Origin: SAR116 cluster bacterium
GTDB taxonomy: Bacteria > Pseudomonadota > Alphaproteobacteria > Puniceispirillales > UBA1172
Length of the DNA stretch: 9,929 nt
NCBI GenBank assembly: GCA_002691725.1
Contig: NZIT01000116.1
Coordinates: 5,684 to 15,612 of the forward strand
Direction: 5' to 3'
A program made the translations under genes and the position numbers. The notes beneath the pieces are model-generated. The model was given only the letters and a program-made list of their open reading frames with translations, had not been told where the DNA came from and did no database searches. Numbering within the stretch: the stretch's first letter is position 1; each line of letters begins with the position of its first letter. This document shows positions 1-5,362 of this stretch, piece after piece.

Positions 1-32
1 CCGTCACGATCGTCAAAAGGTACGATATTCAT
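1..32 (-). CDS. ilvE: Probable branched-chain amino acid aminotransferase, N-terminal fragment (runs off the left edge)
   Basis: Only the first ten complete codons are visible. They read MNIVPFDDRD, followed by a partial Gly codon. An ATG at 32-30 is preceded on the minus strand by a good Shine-Dalgarno (AGGTGG, about 6 nt away). The PFDDRDG stretch matches my memory of the start of alphaproteobacterial IlvE, a PLP enzyme that transaminates valine, leucine and isoleucine. Placement helps: in many alphaproteobacteria ilvE lies back-to-back with a MarR/PetR regulator pair, as here. With so few residues the name is an inference from motif plus neighbourhood, and no catalytic residue is in view. 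The gene diverges from the marR-like gene across a 95-bp gap. Confidence 0.6.
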   Translation of the reverse strand, partial: MNIVPFDDRD

Positions 33-127
33 TTTGTTCCACCTTTATAGCTTGTTCATGCTTGATCTTCGCCGCGATTGGCGATAACCATACTGCATAG
101 TAACGACATCCTGAAAATTATGTCAAC
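33..127. promoter_or_regulatory. Divergent intergenic region between ilvE-like and marR-like genes
   Basis: This 95-bp gap must hold the promoters for both divergent genes. On the plus strand a weak sigma70-like pair is TTGATC (62-67), 17-nt spacer, TAACCA (85-90). Two short dyads overlap it: TCGCC-N6-GGCGA (69-84) and TACT-N4-AGTA (91-102). Either could be a site for the MarR-type protein encoded next door, since MarR proteins commonly bind palindromes in their own divergent promoter region. This is pattern reading only; neither box is close to consensus. Confidence 0.3.
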
Positions 128-631
128 ATGGCTGACTTAAAAAGTTCTCATCACCCCCTTTTTCTTCGTGAAGAAGAATTGCGTTATAGCATCGAGCTGA
201 TGTTCTTTGCCTATCGTGACTTTACAGCAGAAGCCGATACCATGCTAGAAAGTTGTGAGCTGGGACGCGCTCATCACCGTGTCATTTATTTTGTTGGGCG
301 GACTCCCGGCATCAATGTTAGTGAGCTTCTGGCCATTCTAAATATTACGAAACAGTCGCTCTCGCGTGTTTTATCGCGACTGATTGAGGATAACTATATC
401 CGCCAGGATCAGGGGAAGACTGATAAACGCCAACGCCTGCTTTATCTGACTGAAACCGGCAGAGCGCTCGAACATGATGTCACCATGATACAAAGGCGGC
501 GATTTGCCAATGCCTTTAAGTCTGTCAGCATTGAGGATGTGAAGGGGTTTATGGCCGTAATGGAAGCTCTGCTTGATGATAAAACCCTGGCATTGCTTCG
601 CCGTGAACCTATGACTAGGATAAAATCCTGA
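128..631 (+). CDS. petP: MarR-family winged-helix transcriptional regulator (PetP-like)
   Basis: This 167-residue protein fits the MarR family in length and pattern. A helical dimerisation N-terminus (about 14-45) is followed by the winged helix (about 48-115). The probable recognition helix is at 74-88 (TKQSLSRVLSRLIEDN), the wing at 92-106 is rich in Asp, Lys and Arg (KTDKRQR), and a typical LTETGRAL segment follows. The C-terminal helices would complete the dimer. MarR proteins repress or activate nearby genes and often respond to a small ligand; none can be read here. ATG 128 is the only in-frame start before an upstream TAA at 101-103, but it has no obvious Shine-Dalgarno. The gene lies upstream of a PetR-type response regulator, the order described for petP-petR in Rhodobacter capsulatus, where the pair sits by the cytochrome bc1 genes. 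No bc1 genes are visible here, so the symbol rests on family and gene order only. Confidence 0.75.
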   Translation: MADLKSSHHPLFLREEELRYSIELMFFAYRDFTAEADTMLESCELGRAHHRVIYFVGRTPGINVSELLAILNITKQSLSRVLSRLIEDNYIRQDQGKTDKRQRLLYLTETGRALEHDVTMIQRRRFANAFKSVSIEDVKGFMAVMEALLDDKTLALLRREPMTRIKS

Positions 632-752
632 CATAATTTGCACTTAAGATTGCCCTACGTCATAATAATAATGATGACCATATTCAGTCTCTGGATGCAA
701 TGTTTGGGGAACATATTTCAGGTTTGATGGAGATAAGATCAATGAGTGATAC
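632..752 (+). promoter_or_regulatory. Intergenic region before petR with candidate operator
   Basis: This 121-bp gap contains an imperfect 20-bp palindrome at 659-678, with arms GTCAT and ATGAC separated by 10 A/T-rich bases; 16 of 20 positions match its own reverse complement. The size and symmetry suit a MarR-type operator, and the gene just upstream encodes one. A weak TTGCAC (638-643) and TAATAA (663-668) pair with a long 19-nt spacer overlaps it. Further on, GGAG at 729-732 is the only good Shine-Dalgarno, and it points to ATG 742 rather than to the in-frame GTG at 753. No intrinsic terminator follows the marR-like gene. Confidence 0.3.
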
Positions 753-1487
753 GTGCCAGATTATAAACATCACATTCTAGTCATTGAGGATGATGAACGG
801 CTGTTGCATTTGCTTCTGCAATTCCTCAGCAGCAAGGGGTTTAGGGCGACTGGTTCTGGTTCAATCGAGGAGGCACGCGAGCGAATCGAAGGCACATTTT
901 TTGACGCTTATGTCGTTGATGTTATGTTGCCGCAAGAAAGTGGCTTAGATTTTGTCCGCTCGCTGAAAGCCACTGGCTTAATTACCCCATGCATTGTTCT
1001 GACCGCAATGGGGGAGCCGGGTGAACGGCTATTAGGGCTTGAAACAGGCGCTGATGATTATATGACGAAACCGTTTGAGCCCGAAGAATTGGTCTTGCGG
1101 CTTCGCAATTTATTACGCCGAGCAGATGGCGCAACATCGGAACCAGACCCAGTTTCAGCGACCCCAAGCGCATCTGTTATTCGCTTTGGCCCACATGAGT
1201 TTGATACAAATACAGCTCAGCTTCGCACTGGCAATCAGCGTAATGCGCTGACATCGGCAGAGCGCGATTTGCTATCTTGTTTTACCTTGCGGCCGAATGA
1301 AATCTTATCACGCGAGCAACTCGCAGATATGCTGGTGAGCCATATGGAAGGTCGTAGTCTTGACGTTGCGGTGGCTAGACTGCGCCGAAAACTAGAACCA
1401 AACCCCAGAAAACCTATCTATTTATTGACGGCAAGAGGACAAGGGTGGATGCTTCAGGTTGATATTATCGGGTCACAGGAAAATTGA
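753..1487 (+). CDS. petR: OmpR/PhoB-family response regulator (PetR-like)
   Basis: This 244-residue DNA-binding response regulator has a receiver domain at about 7-122. The acidic pocket is E12/D13/D14, the phospho-acceptor D56 lies in VVDVMLP, T84 is the conserved hydroxyl residue and K106 lies in the TKPF motif. An Ala/Ser/Pro-rich linker (about 123-142) leads to a winged-helix effector domain (about 145-237) with LTSAERDLL, LSREQLAD and RSLDVAVARLRRKLE. It should be phosphorylated by the kinase encoded immediately downstream, whose start overlaps its stop (TGATG). The start is odd. The longest open frame begins at GTG 753 because a TGA (747-749) lies just before it, yet the good GGAG/ATG pair (729-732, 742-744) is one base out of frame. 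A single extra base would give an MSDT-type N-terminus, common in this family. Either GTG 753 is used, or a 1-bp deletion or sequencing error has occurred. The family call is secure, the orthology to Rhodobacter PetR less so. Confidence 0.85.
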   Translation: MPDYKHHILVIEDDERLLHLLLQFLSSKGFRATGSGSIEEARERIEGTFFDAYVVDVMLPQESGLDFVRSLKATGLITPCIVLTAMGEPGERLLGLETGADDYMTKPFEPEELVLRLRNLLRRADGATSEPDPVSATPSASVIRFGPHEFDTNTAQLRTGNQRNALTSAERDLLSCFTLRPNEILSREQLADMLVSHMEGRSLDVAVARLRRKLEPNPRKPIYLLTARGQGWMLQVDIIGSQEN

Positions 1488-2794
1488 TGCTGGCTTATCT
1501 AAAACCAAAAACGCTATTTGGCCGTATGCTGGCGATAATCTTGATCCCATTGATTCTGGTGCAGGTCATCACCGTTGTTGTTTTCTATGGGCGGCATTGG
1601 GATAATATAACGCGCTATATGGCGGCTAATCTGGCGGCAGATATTGCGGTTGTTGTTGATCAGGTGTCTGCGTCGCCATCGCCTGCTATGTTGCGTCAGG
1701 CCGAAGATTTTGCCAGCAGCTATTTTATTTTCGGAACGAACTGGCAGGCTGGAGGCATTATTCAGCCTAATTCGGCACAGGTCACATCTACCTATGCAGG
1801 GCGGCAACTTAATATTGCCTTGGGTGATAAGCTGGATTGGCCGTTTCGCATGGATTTGGATAGTGATCCTGACTTGATCACAATCTCTGTTCAATATCCC
1901 GAAGGTGTGCTGCAAATTGAGGCTGGACGAAAACGTATTTTCAGCTCAACGTCATGGCTGTTTATTCTCTGGACAATCAGCACCACCATCGTCATGGCCT
2001 TGGTTGCTATTATGTTCCTGCGTGGACAAATCCGTCCTATCCGCCGATTAGCTAAAGCTGCCCGGCAAATTGGATTAGGCCGGCCAGCGATCAATTATCG
2101 GCTCGAAGGTGCCACTGAAGTCAGGCTGGCTGGTCAGGCGTTTCAAGCCATGTATAACCGTATCCAGCGGCAAATTTCAGAACGCACAGAAATGCTGGCT
2201 GGCGTGTCACATGATCTGCGGACGCCTCTCACGCGGATGAAACTGGCGCTTGCCATGATAGCAGATGAGAAAGCAAGGGCGGAGCTGGAAAAAGATATCG
2301 CTGAGATGGAAAATATGATCAATGGATATCTGAATTATGCAAGCGGAACCATTTCCGAAGATGTCGAGATGACAAATATCGTTGACCATATTCAGAATGC
2401 CATTGCCCGTGATATTGGCAATAATCCTGCTATCCATTTTTCAGAACCCGATCAACCGCTTCCCGATATTCCATTGCGGCAAATGGCGTTTCGCCGCGCC
2501 ATTAGTAATCTGCTTAACAATGCGATCACGCATGCCGGGCAATGTTATGTATCAATTACACATCAAGACGGTCTTATCACTATATTAGTTGATGATGACG
2601 GTGATGGTATTCCAAAGGAAATGCGCCGCGCCGCGGTGAAACCATTTAGCCGTAATTTAGCTGGTGACAGTAGCACTGGTGTTGGCTTAGGGCTTTCTAT
2701 CGCGAAAGAGTTTGCAACAACCCATGGCGGTGAGCTTTTGCTCGGAGATGCCCCGGGAGGCGGTCTGCGGGTTCGGCTGCAACTTCCGGTTTAG
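1487..2794 (+). CDS. EnvZ-like inner-membrane sensor histidine kinase
   Basis: This 435-residue two-component kinase has a first membrane helix at about 14-33, a periplasmic sensor of roughly 120 residues, a second helix at about 157-178 and a HAMP linker (about 180-232). The HisKA segment has the phospho-acceptor H242 in SHDLRTPLTRMK, the EnvZ-type motif. The ATPase domain has an N box near 338-349 (SNLLNNAITHAG), G1 (DDDGDGIP, about 369-376), an F box (VKPFSR, 384-389) and G2 (GVGLGLS, 398-404). All catalytic motifs are present, so it should be active. It should phosphorylate the upstream PetR-type regulator. The signal is unknown, as the periplasmic part has no motif I recognise. I chose ATG 1487 because AGGA (1477-1480) is 6 nt away, whereas TTG 1484 would be only 3 nt away. 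The ATG shares one base with the regulator's TGA, indicating translational coupling. The 3' end overlaps the convergent csaA stop by 4 bp. Confidence 0.9.
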   Translation: MLAYLKPKTLFGRMLAIILIPLILVQVITVVVFYGRHWDNITRYMAANLAADIAVVVDQVSASPSPAMLRQAEDFASSYFIFGTNWQAGGIIQPNSAQVTSTYAGRQLNIALGDKLDWPFRMDLDSDPDLITISVQYPEGVLQIEAGRKRIFSSTSWLFILWTISTTIVMALVAIMFLRGQIRPIRRLAKAARQIGLGRPAINYRLEGATEVRLAGQAFQAMYNRIQRQISERTEMLAGVSHDLRTPLTRMKLALAMIADEKARAELEKDIAEMENMINGYLNYASGTISEDVEMTNIVDHIQNAIARDIGNNPAIHFSEPDQPLPDIPLRQMAFRRAISNLLNNAITHAGQCYVSITHQDGLITILVDDDGDGIPKEMRRAAVKPFSRNLAGDSSTGVGLGLSIAKEFATTHGGELLLGDAPGGGLRVRLQLPV

Positions 2795-3126
2795 TGCATT
2801 CTGCCGCCATTAGGCACAGCCAGGCTTGGCTCTAGCAACACGACTTCGCCATCGGCATCGGGCAACCCAAGCGTCAATACCTCAGACATGAAGGGGCCAA
2901 TTTGCCGAGGCGGAAAATTAACAACGGCAATCACTTGCTTTCCGATCAGATCATCTTTGCCATAATGCGCGGTGATCTGAGCTGAGGATTTTTTAACCCC
3001 AATGTCATCACCAAAATTGATAGTCAGCTTCCAGGCAGGCTTTCTGGCCTCGGGGAAGTCATCAACGGCTTCGATTGTGCCGACCCGGATATCAACTTTC
3101 ATAAAATCATCAAAATCAATCGTCAT
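2791..3126 (-). CDS. csaA: CsaA-like tRNA-binding domain protein
   Basis: This 111-residue single-domain protein is the usual CsaA length. It has the whole EMAP-II-like OB-fold: DFMKVDIRVGTI (8-19), FPEARKPAWKLTI (24-36), GVKKSSAQIT, GKQVIAVVNFPPRQIGPF and LGLPDADGEVVLL, ending in VPNGGR. CsaA dimers bind tRNA and in Bacillus show chaperone-like and secretion-related activity; the physiological role in proteobacteria is not settled. I chose ATG 3126 because the family begins right at this point (MTIDFDDFMKVDIRVG). A start at 3147 would add seven residues (MMKRQRP) that do not look conserved. With ATG 3126 the gene overlaps the upstream COQ9-like gene by 11 bp, implying co-translation. It is the last gene of the minus-strand run and meets the histidine kinase gene tail-to-tail. 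Confidence 0.9.
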   Translation of the reverse strand: MTIDFDDFMKVDIRVGTIEAVDDFPEARKPAWKLTINFGDDIGVKKSSAQITAHYGKDDLIGKQVIAVVNFPPRQIGPFMSEVLTLGLPDADGEVVLLEPSLAVPNGGRMH

Positions 3127-3769
3127 TGGCCTTTGCCTTTTCATCATTCTCAGGCAGTTTGCGAATAAGCCCTAAGGTTACGCCAAGATTTTCACCTTGC
3201 TGTAACCGCTTATCCAATAGCCGGACTGTTTCTGCCATATCTGGCGTTTCATCCTTGAGCCAGTCTTTCAGGATAGACAGACATATTCCGGCCAGCCCTT
3301 TAGCTCTGATGCGGCCAGCAATACCCTGCCCACCGCCGCCAGTTACCTCAAGCAATTGCGCCATCGCATGCGTCAAGCGATTGACCATAACAAGACCAAT
3401 CTTAGGGTTTTTAAGTGACGCGGTATTCATCGCACGAATGACAGGTTTATATGGCCGATAGGCTTCAAATCGCTGGATCAAGCCCTCAAAAATCTTTTCC
3501 CTGACCGTCGATACATCATCATTTGCAACATCTTCAGCTAAGCTGGACGCCAGATCAGCATCAATATTGGCCAGCCCTGTTTCGACCATATCCAATGTAT
3601 TATGATAAAGGCAATGGGCCAGATCAGCTTCAACATCTGCGGCGGCAATAATGCCTTCAACCGTCAAGTCAGAAAACACCATTTCAGAGAGCAATGACAG
3701 CGCCGCCGAGCCAATAGCACGGCGCACATGGTCAACGGGATGCTGAGACTCTTGTTTCTTTTTTACCAT
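3116..3769 (-). CDS. COQ9-like / TetR-fold family protein
   Basis: This 217-residue protein is all-helical in appearance. Residues about 12-60 resemble a TetR-type helix-turn-helix (AIGSAALSLLSEMVFSDLTVEGIIAAADVE...), where a normal TetR protein would begin its DNA-binding domain. The C-terminal half contains DWLKDETPDMAETVRLLDKRL, matching the W...D.SPD...T...LD.RL pattern I associate with COQ9 and its alphaproteobacterial relatives. COQ9 is a lipid-binding, TetR-fold partner of ubiquinone biosynthesis in mitochondria; alphaproteobacterial homologues are often annotated as TetR regulators. Sequence alone does not show whether this one binds DNA, lipid or both. The start ATG 3769 has a good AGGTGA Shine-Dalgarno at 3782-3777, 7 nt upstream. 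The gene lies 67 bp after proC and overlaps csaA by 11 bp. A 12-bp perfect palindrome lies 40 bp upstream of its start and could be an autoregulatory site if the HTH is functional. Confidence 0.65.
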   Translation of the reverse strand: MVKKKQESQHPVDHVRRAIGSAALSLLSEMVFSDLTVEGIIAAADVEADLAHCLYHNTLDMVETGLANIDADLASSLAEDVANDDVSTVREKIFEGLIQRFEAYRPYKPVIRAMNTASLKNPKIGLVMVNRLTHAMAQLLEVTGGGGQGIAGRIRAKGLAGICLSILKDWLKDETPDMAETVRLLDKRLQQGENLGVTLGLIRKLPENDEKAKANDD

Positions 3770-3809
3770 GCCTTTATCACCTAATTTAACGTCACCCTTT
3801 ATGATTTAG

Positions 3810-3821
3810 GGTGCGCGCACC
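3810..3821. promoter_or_regulatory. 12-bp perfect palindrome GGTGCGCGCACC, candidate operator or hairpin
   Basis: GGTGCGCGCACC equals its own reverse complement and lies in the 67-bp gap between proC and the COQ9/TetR-like gene, 40 bp upstream of the latter's ATG. With one extra G the flanks extend the symmetry (TAGG-G...CACCTA). No run of T follows it in either direction, so it does not look like an intrinsic terminator. A repressor site, possibly for the TetR-fold protein, or an RNA processing hairpin in the proC transcript are the alternatives. Neither is shown by the sequence. Confidence 0.35.
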
Positions 3822-3822
3822 T

Positions 3823-3854
3823 ATTTTCCAAGTTCTTCATTTTCCAAGTTCTTC
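3823..3854. repeat. Perfect 16-bp tandem duplication at the 3' end of proC
   Basis: ATTTTCCAAGTTCTTC occurs twice with no gap, at 3823-3838 and 3839-3854. On the minus strand each copy encodes the proC ending E-L-G-K followed by a stop. The upstream copy now ends in TGA, created at the junction, while the downstream copy still carries TAG. The duplication leaves the protein unchanged and places a relic of the old end in the intergenic space. Confidence 0.95.
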
Positions 3855-4661
3855 TGAACGCTTCCGTGCGGCTTCCATGGCCTTGCCCATCAAAGTTATT
3901 AATGCATCATCATGCATCAGATGGTCAAGCGCGGCTAATGTTGTGCCCCCCGGACTACTGACATTTTGGCGGAGTTTTGACGGCGGCTCATCACTTTGCA
4001 CCATCAGCTCTGCGGCACCTCTGATTGTCGTGATCGTCATCAGACGGGCGGCCGCCGCATCTATGCCCATAGCAACAGCTTTGGCTTCCATCGCTTCTTG
4101 CAGGTAAAAGATATAAGCAGGGCCACTGCCAGAAACGGCGGTAACCGCGTCCATCAGATGTTCTTCAAGCTCAATCACCTCGCCAACCGATGATAACATA
4201 GCCAAGCCGAGCGCGCGATTTTCTGCGGTTAATTCGGCATGTCCTGATAAAGCCGTAATTCCCATCCCCAGCGCCGCAGGTGTATTTGGCATGACGCGAA
4301 TAATCTGTTGGTTTTGCCCAATATGGGTGCCAATCTGTTCTGCCATCCATTTGATTGATATGCCAGCGGCAATAGAGAGCCAGATCGTATCCGCACTCGC
4401 AAGCGCTACCATATCAGCGATAGCATCTGCCATATCTTGTGGCTTACAGGCAAGCACAATAACATGCACATGCTGTTTAGGCGCATTTGCCAGACTGTCA
4501 AAATAGCTAGCGGCGGGATGCTCAGGCAATTGCCCCAACTGATCCAGATGCGGGTCAATGACAGTCACTTGACTGATGCCGATAGATGATACGTTATTCA
4601 GCCAACCATGGAGCAAAGCCTGCCCCATCTTGCCGCAACCACAAAGCATAATATGTGTCAT
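3837..4661 (-). CDS. proC: Pyrroline-5-carboxylate reductase
   Basis: This 274-residue enzyme, the normal ProC length, catalyses the last step of proline synthesis: NAD(P)H-dependent reduction of 1-pyrroline-5-carboxylate, in the cytoplasm. The N-terminal Rossmann domain starts with a dinucleotide motif (CGCGKMGQALL, 7-17), continues through VIVLACKPQDM (68-77) and holds RVMPNTPAALGMG (122-134). The C-terminal dimer/active-site domain has AVSGSGPAYIF (175-185) and the P5CR signature around 229-245 (KLRQNVSSPGGTTLAAL). All these elements are intact. It lies 32 bp downstream of the ybjN-like gene and 67 bp upstream of the COQ9-like gene, all on the minus strand, so they are probably one transcription unit. 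Its last five codons are part of a perfect tandem duplication (see 3823-3854). The ribosome-binding site is weak (GG-rich GGTTTGGA just before ATG), consistent with coupling to the upstream gene. Confidence 0.96.
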   Translation of the reverse strand: MTHIMLCGCGKMGQALLHGWLNNVSSIGISQVTVIDPHLDQLGQLPEHPAASYFDSLANAPKQHVHVIVLACKPQDMADAIADMVALASADTIWLSIAAGISIKWMAEQIGTHIGQNQQIIRVMPNTPAALGMGITALSGHAELTAENRALGLAMLSSVGEVIELEEHLMDAVTAVSGSGPAYIFYLQEAMEAKAVAMGIDAAAARLMTITTIRGAAELMVQSDEPPSKLRQNVSSPGGTTLAALDHLMHDDALITLMGKAMEAARKRSEELGK

Positions 4662-4693
4662 TATTCCAAACCGTAACTGTTTAACCTGTTATA

Positions 4694-5197
4694 TCAGGCG
4701 TGGCCGACAGTTTCCATCAAAACGGTTTCTGTTGCGCTATCGGCTGAGGCGCTGCCAATGGCAAGCTGGAAAAGGGCAGGATAATATTTTTCACATTCGG
4801 CGACGGTCGCTTCGATCATATCAATAATCTGCTCTTGCGTTGCCCCGCCAGTGCCGCGCATTGGCGTTGTGTGCCGAAACAGCAGACAGCCATCGTCTTG
4901 CGTCAAAATAAAATGGCCCAGCCATGTTCGCTCATTAAGACGTGAGATAAGTTCCATCATTTCTGGCTTTTGCTGATCAATGACAAAAATATCAAGCACT
5001 GCTGAGATATGAATGGATGAGTGATCTTCATGCCATTTGACGCTGATATAATAGTCTGACCAATAGCCTGAGATTTCAATGGCAATCTCATCACTGGAAT
5101 GATGATGCATTTGCCAGTCATTAGCTTCGACCAGCCCCTGCATAATGGCGATAGGATGATCAAGAACAGCATTTGAATGTGAAGAACGAATAAGCAT
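4694..5197 (-). CDS. YbjN-domain protein
   Basis: This 167-residue soluble protein has the YbjN pattern. An N-terminal LDHPIAIMQGLVEANDW segment is followed by a beta-strand region with EIAIEISGYWSDYYISVKWHED and SAVLDIFV. A helix (PEMMELISRLNERTWLGHF) and FILTQDDGCLLFRHTTPMRG come next, then a helix with EQIIDMIEATVAECEKYYPAL. The family adopts a type III secretion chaperone-like fold. In E. coli ybjN has been linked to motility and stress phenotypes, and the molecular activity is unknown. A 32-bp gap to proC suggests co-transcription, and I recall ybjN next to proC in many alphaproteobacteria. The start ATG 5197 has only a distant AAGG (about 12 nt upstream). No membrane segment or signal peptide is visible. 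Confidence 0.8.
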   Translation of the reverse strand: MLIRSSHSNAVLDHPIAIMQGLVEANDWQMHHHSSDEIAIEISGYWSDYYISVKWHEDHSSIHISAVLDIFVIDQQKPEMMELISRLNERTWLGHFILTQDDGCLLFRHTTPMRGTGGATQEQIIDMIEATVAECEKYYPALFQLAIGSASADSATETVLMETVGHA

Positions 5198-5235
5198 GAT
5201 ACGCTTTGGCCTTGTATAGTTCGCCGATGGAATTA

Positions 5236-5264
5236 ACCATAGATAACTTTCGGGGAAAAAACAA
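5236..5264 (-). promoter_or_regulatory. Candidate sigma70-type promoter for the ybjN-proC-COQ9-csaA run
   Basis: Read on the minus strand, TTGTTT (5264-5259) is followed by a 17-nt spacer and TATGGT (5241-5236). Transcription would begin near 5229, giving a leader of about 30 nt before ATG 5197. Each box matches the E. coli consensus at roughly four of six positions. A perfect TATAAT also lies further upstream on this strand (within 5281-5287), but has no convincing -35 partner. Confidence 0.4.
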
Positions 5265-5266
5265 GA

Positions 5267-5294
5267 TGTAGTAGCAGAAATTATAAAAACTACA
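5267..5294. repeat. Inverted repeat TGTAGT-N16-ACTACA in the divergent promoter region
   Basis: Perfect 6-bp arms TGTAGT (5267-5272) and ACTACA (5289-5294) flank a 16-bp A/T-rich centre, midway between the candidate promoters of ybjN and lgt. An 8-bp direct repeat, TAGCAGAA, also occurs at 5272-5279 and 5308-5315. The placement would suit a regulator of the divergent pair, but arms this short in A/T-rich DNA can arise by chance. Confidence 0.25.
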
Positions 5295-5305
5295 CTTTAT
5301 TGTGG

Positions 5306-5334
5306 TTTAGCAGAAGCATCTGTCATGCTATACC
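5306..5334 (+). promoter_or_regulatory. Candidate sigma70-type promoter for the lgt operon
   Basis: TTTAGC (5306-5311), a 17-nt spacer and TATACC (5329-5334) lie 28 bp before the lgt ATG. They predict a start near 5341 and a leader of about 22 nt containing the AAGGAAG Shine-Dalgarno. The -35 is poor and the -10 moderate; spacing and position are the main support. Confidence 0.35.
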
Positions 5335-5362
5335 CTTAGAAGATGAAAGGAAGCATCCATAA

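Noticed and set aside
120..140. Six-codon ORF from ATG 120 overlapping the MarR start
   Set aside because: It is too short and lacks a Shine-Dalgarno, so it is most likely chance.
371..643. 90-codon open frame on the minus strand
   Set aside because: It lies opposite the MarR gene, whose frame is clearly conserved, and its product has no family-like pattern.
742..780. 12-codon ORF from ATG 742 as a genuine leader peptide
   Set aside because: Its first residues look like the lost N-terminus of PetR rather than an attenuator peptide, so I treat it as evidence about the petR start. It is kept only as an alternative in that finding.
1514..1915. 133-codon open frame on the minus strand, and a 77-codon plus-strand frame at 1644-1877
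   Set aside because: Both are shadows of the histidine kinase gene. The products are low in recognisable motifs and have no plausible start context.
3126..3461. 111-codon plus-strand open frame, and another at 3811-4107
   Set aside because: They lie antisense to the COQ9-like and proC genes and arise from the codon structure of those genes.
5281..5287. TATAAT on the minus strand as the ybjN -10 box
   Set aside because: It has no acceptable -35 hexamer 16-18 bp upstream. The TTGTTT/TATGGT pair nearer the gene has correct spacing.
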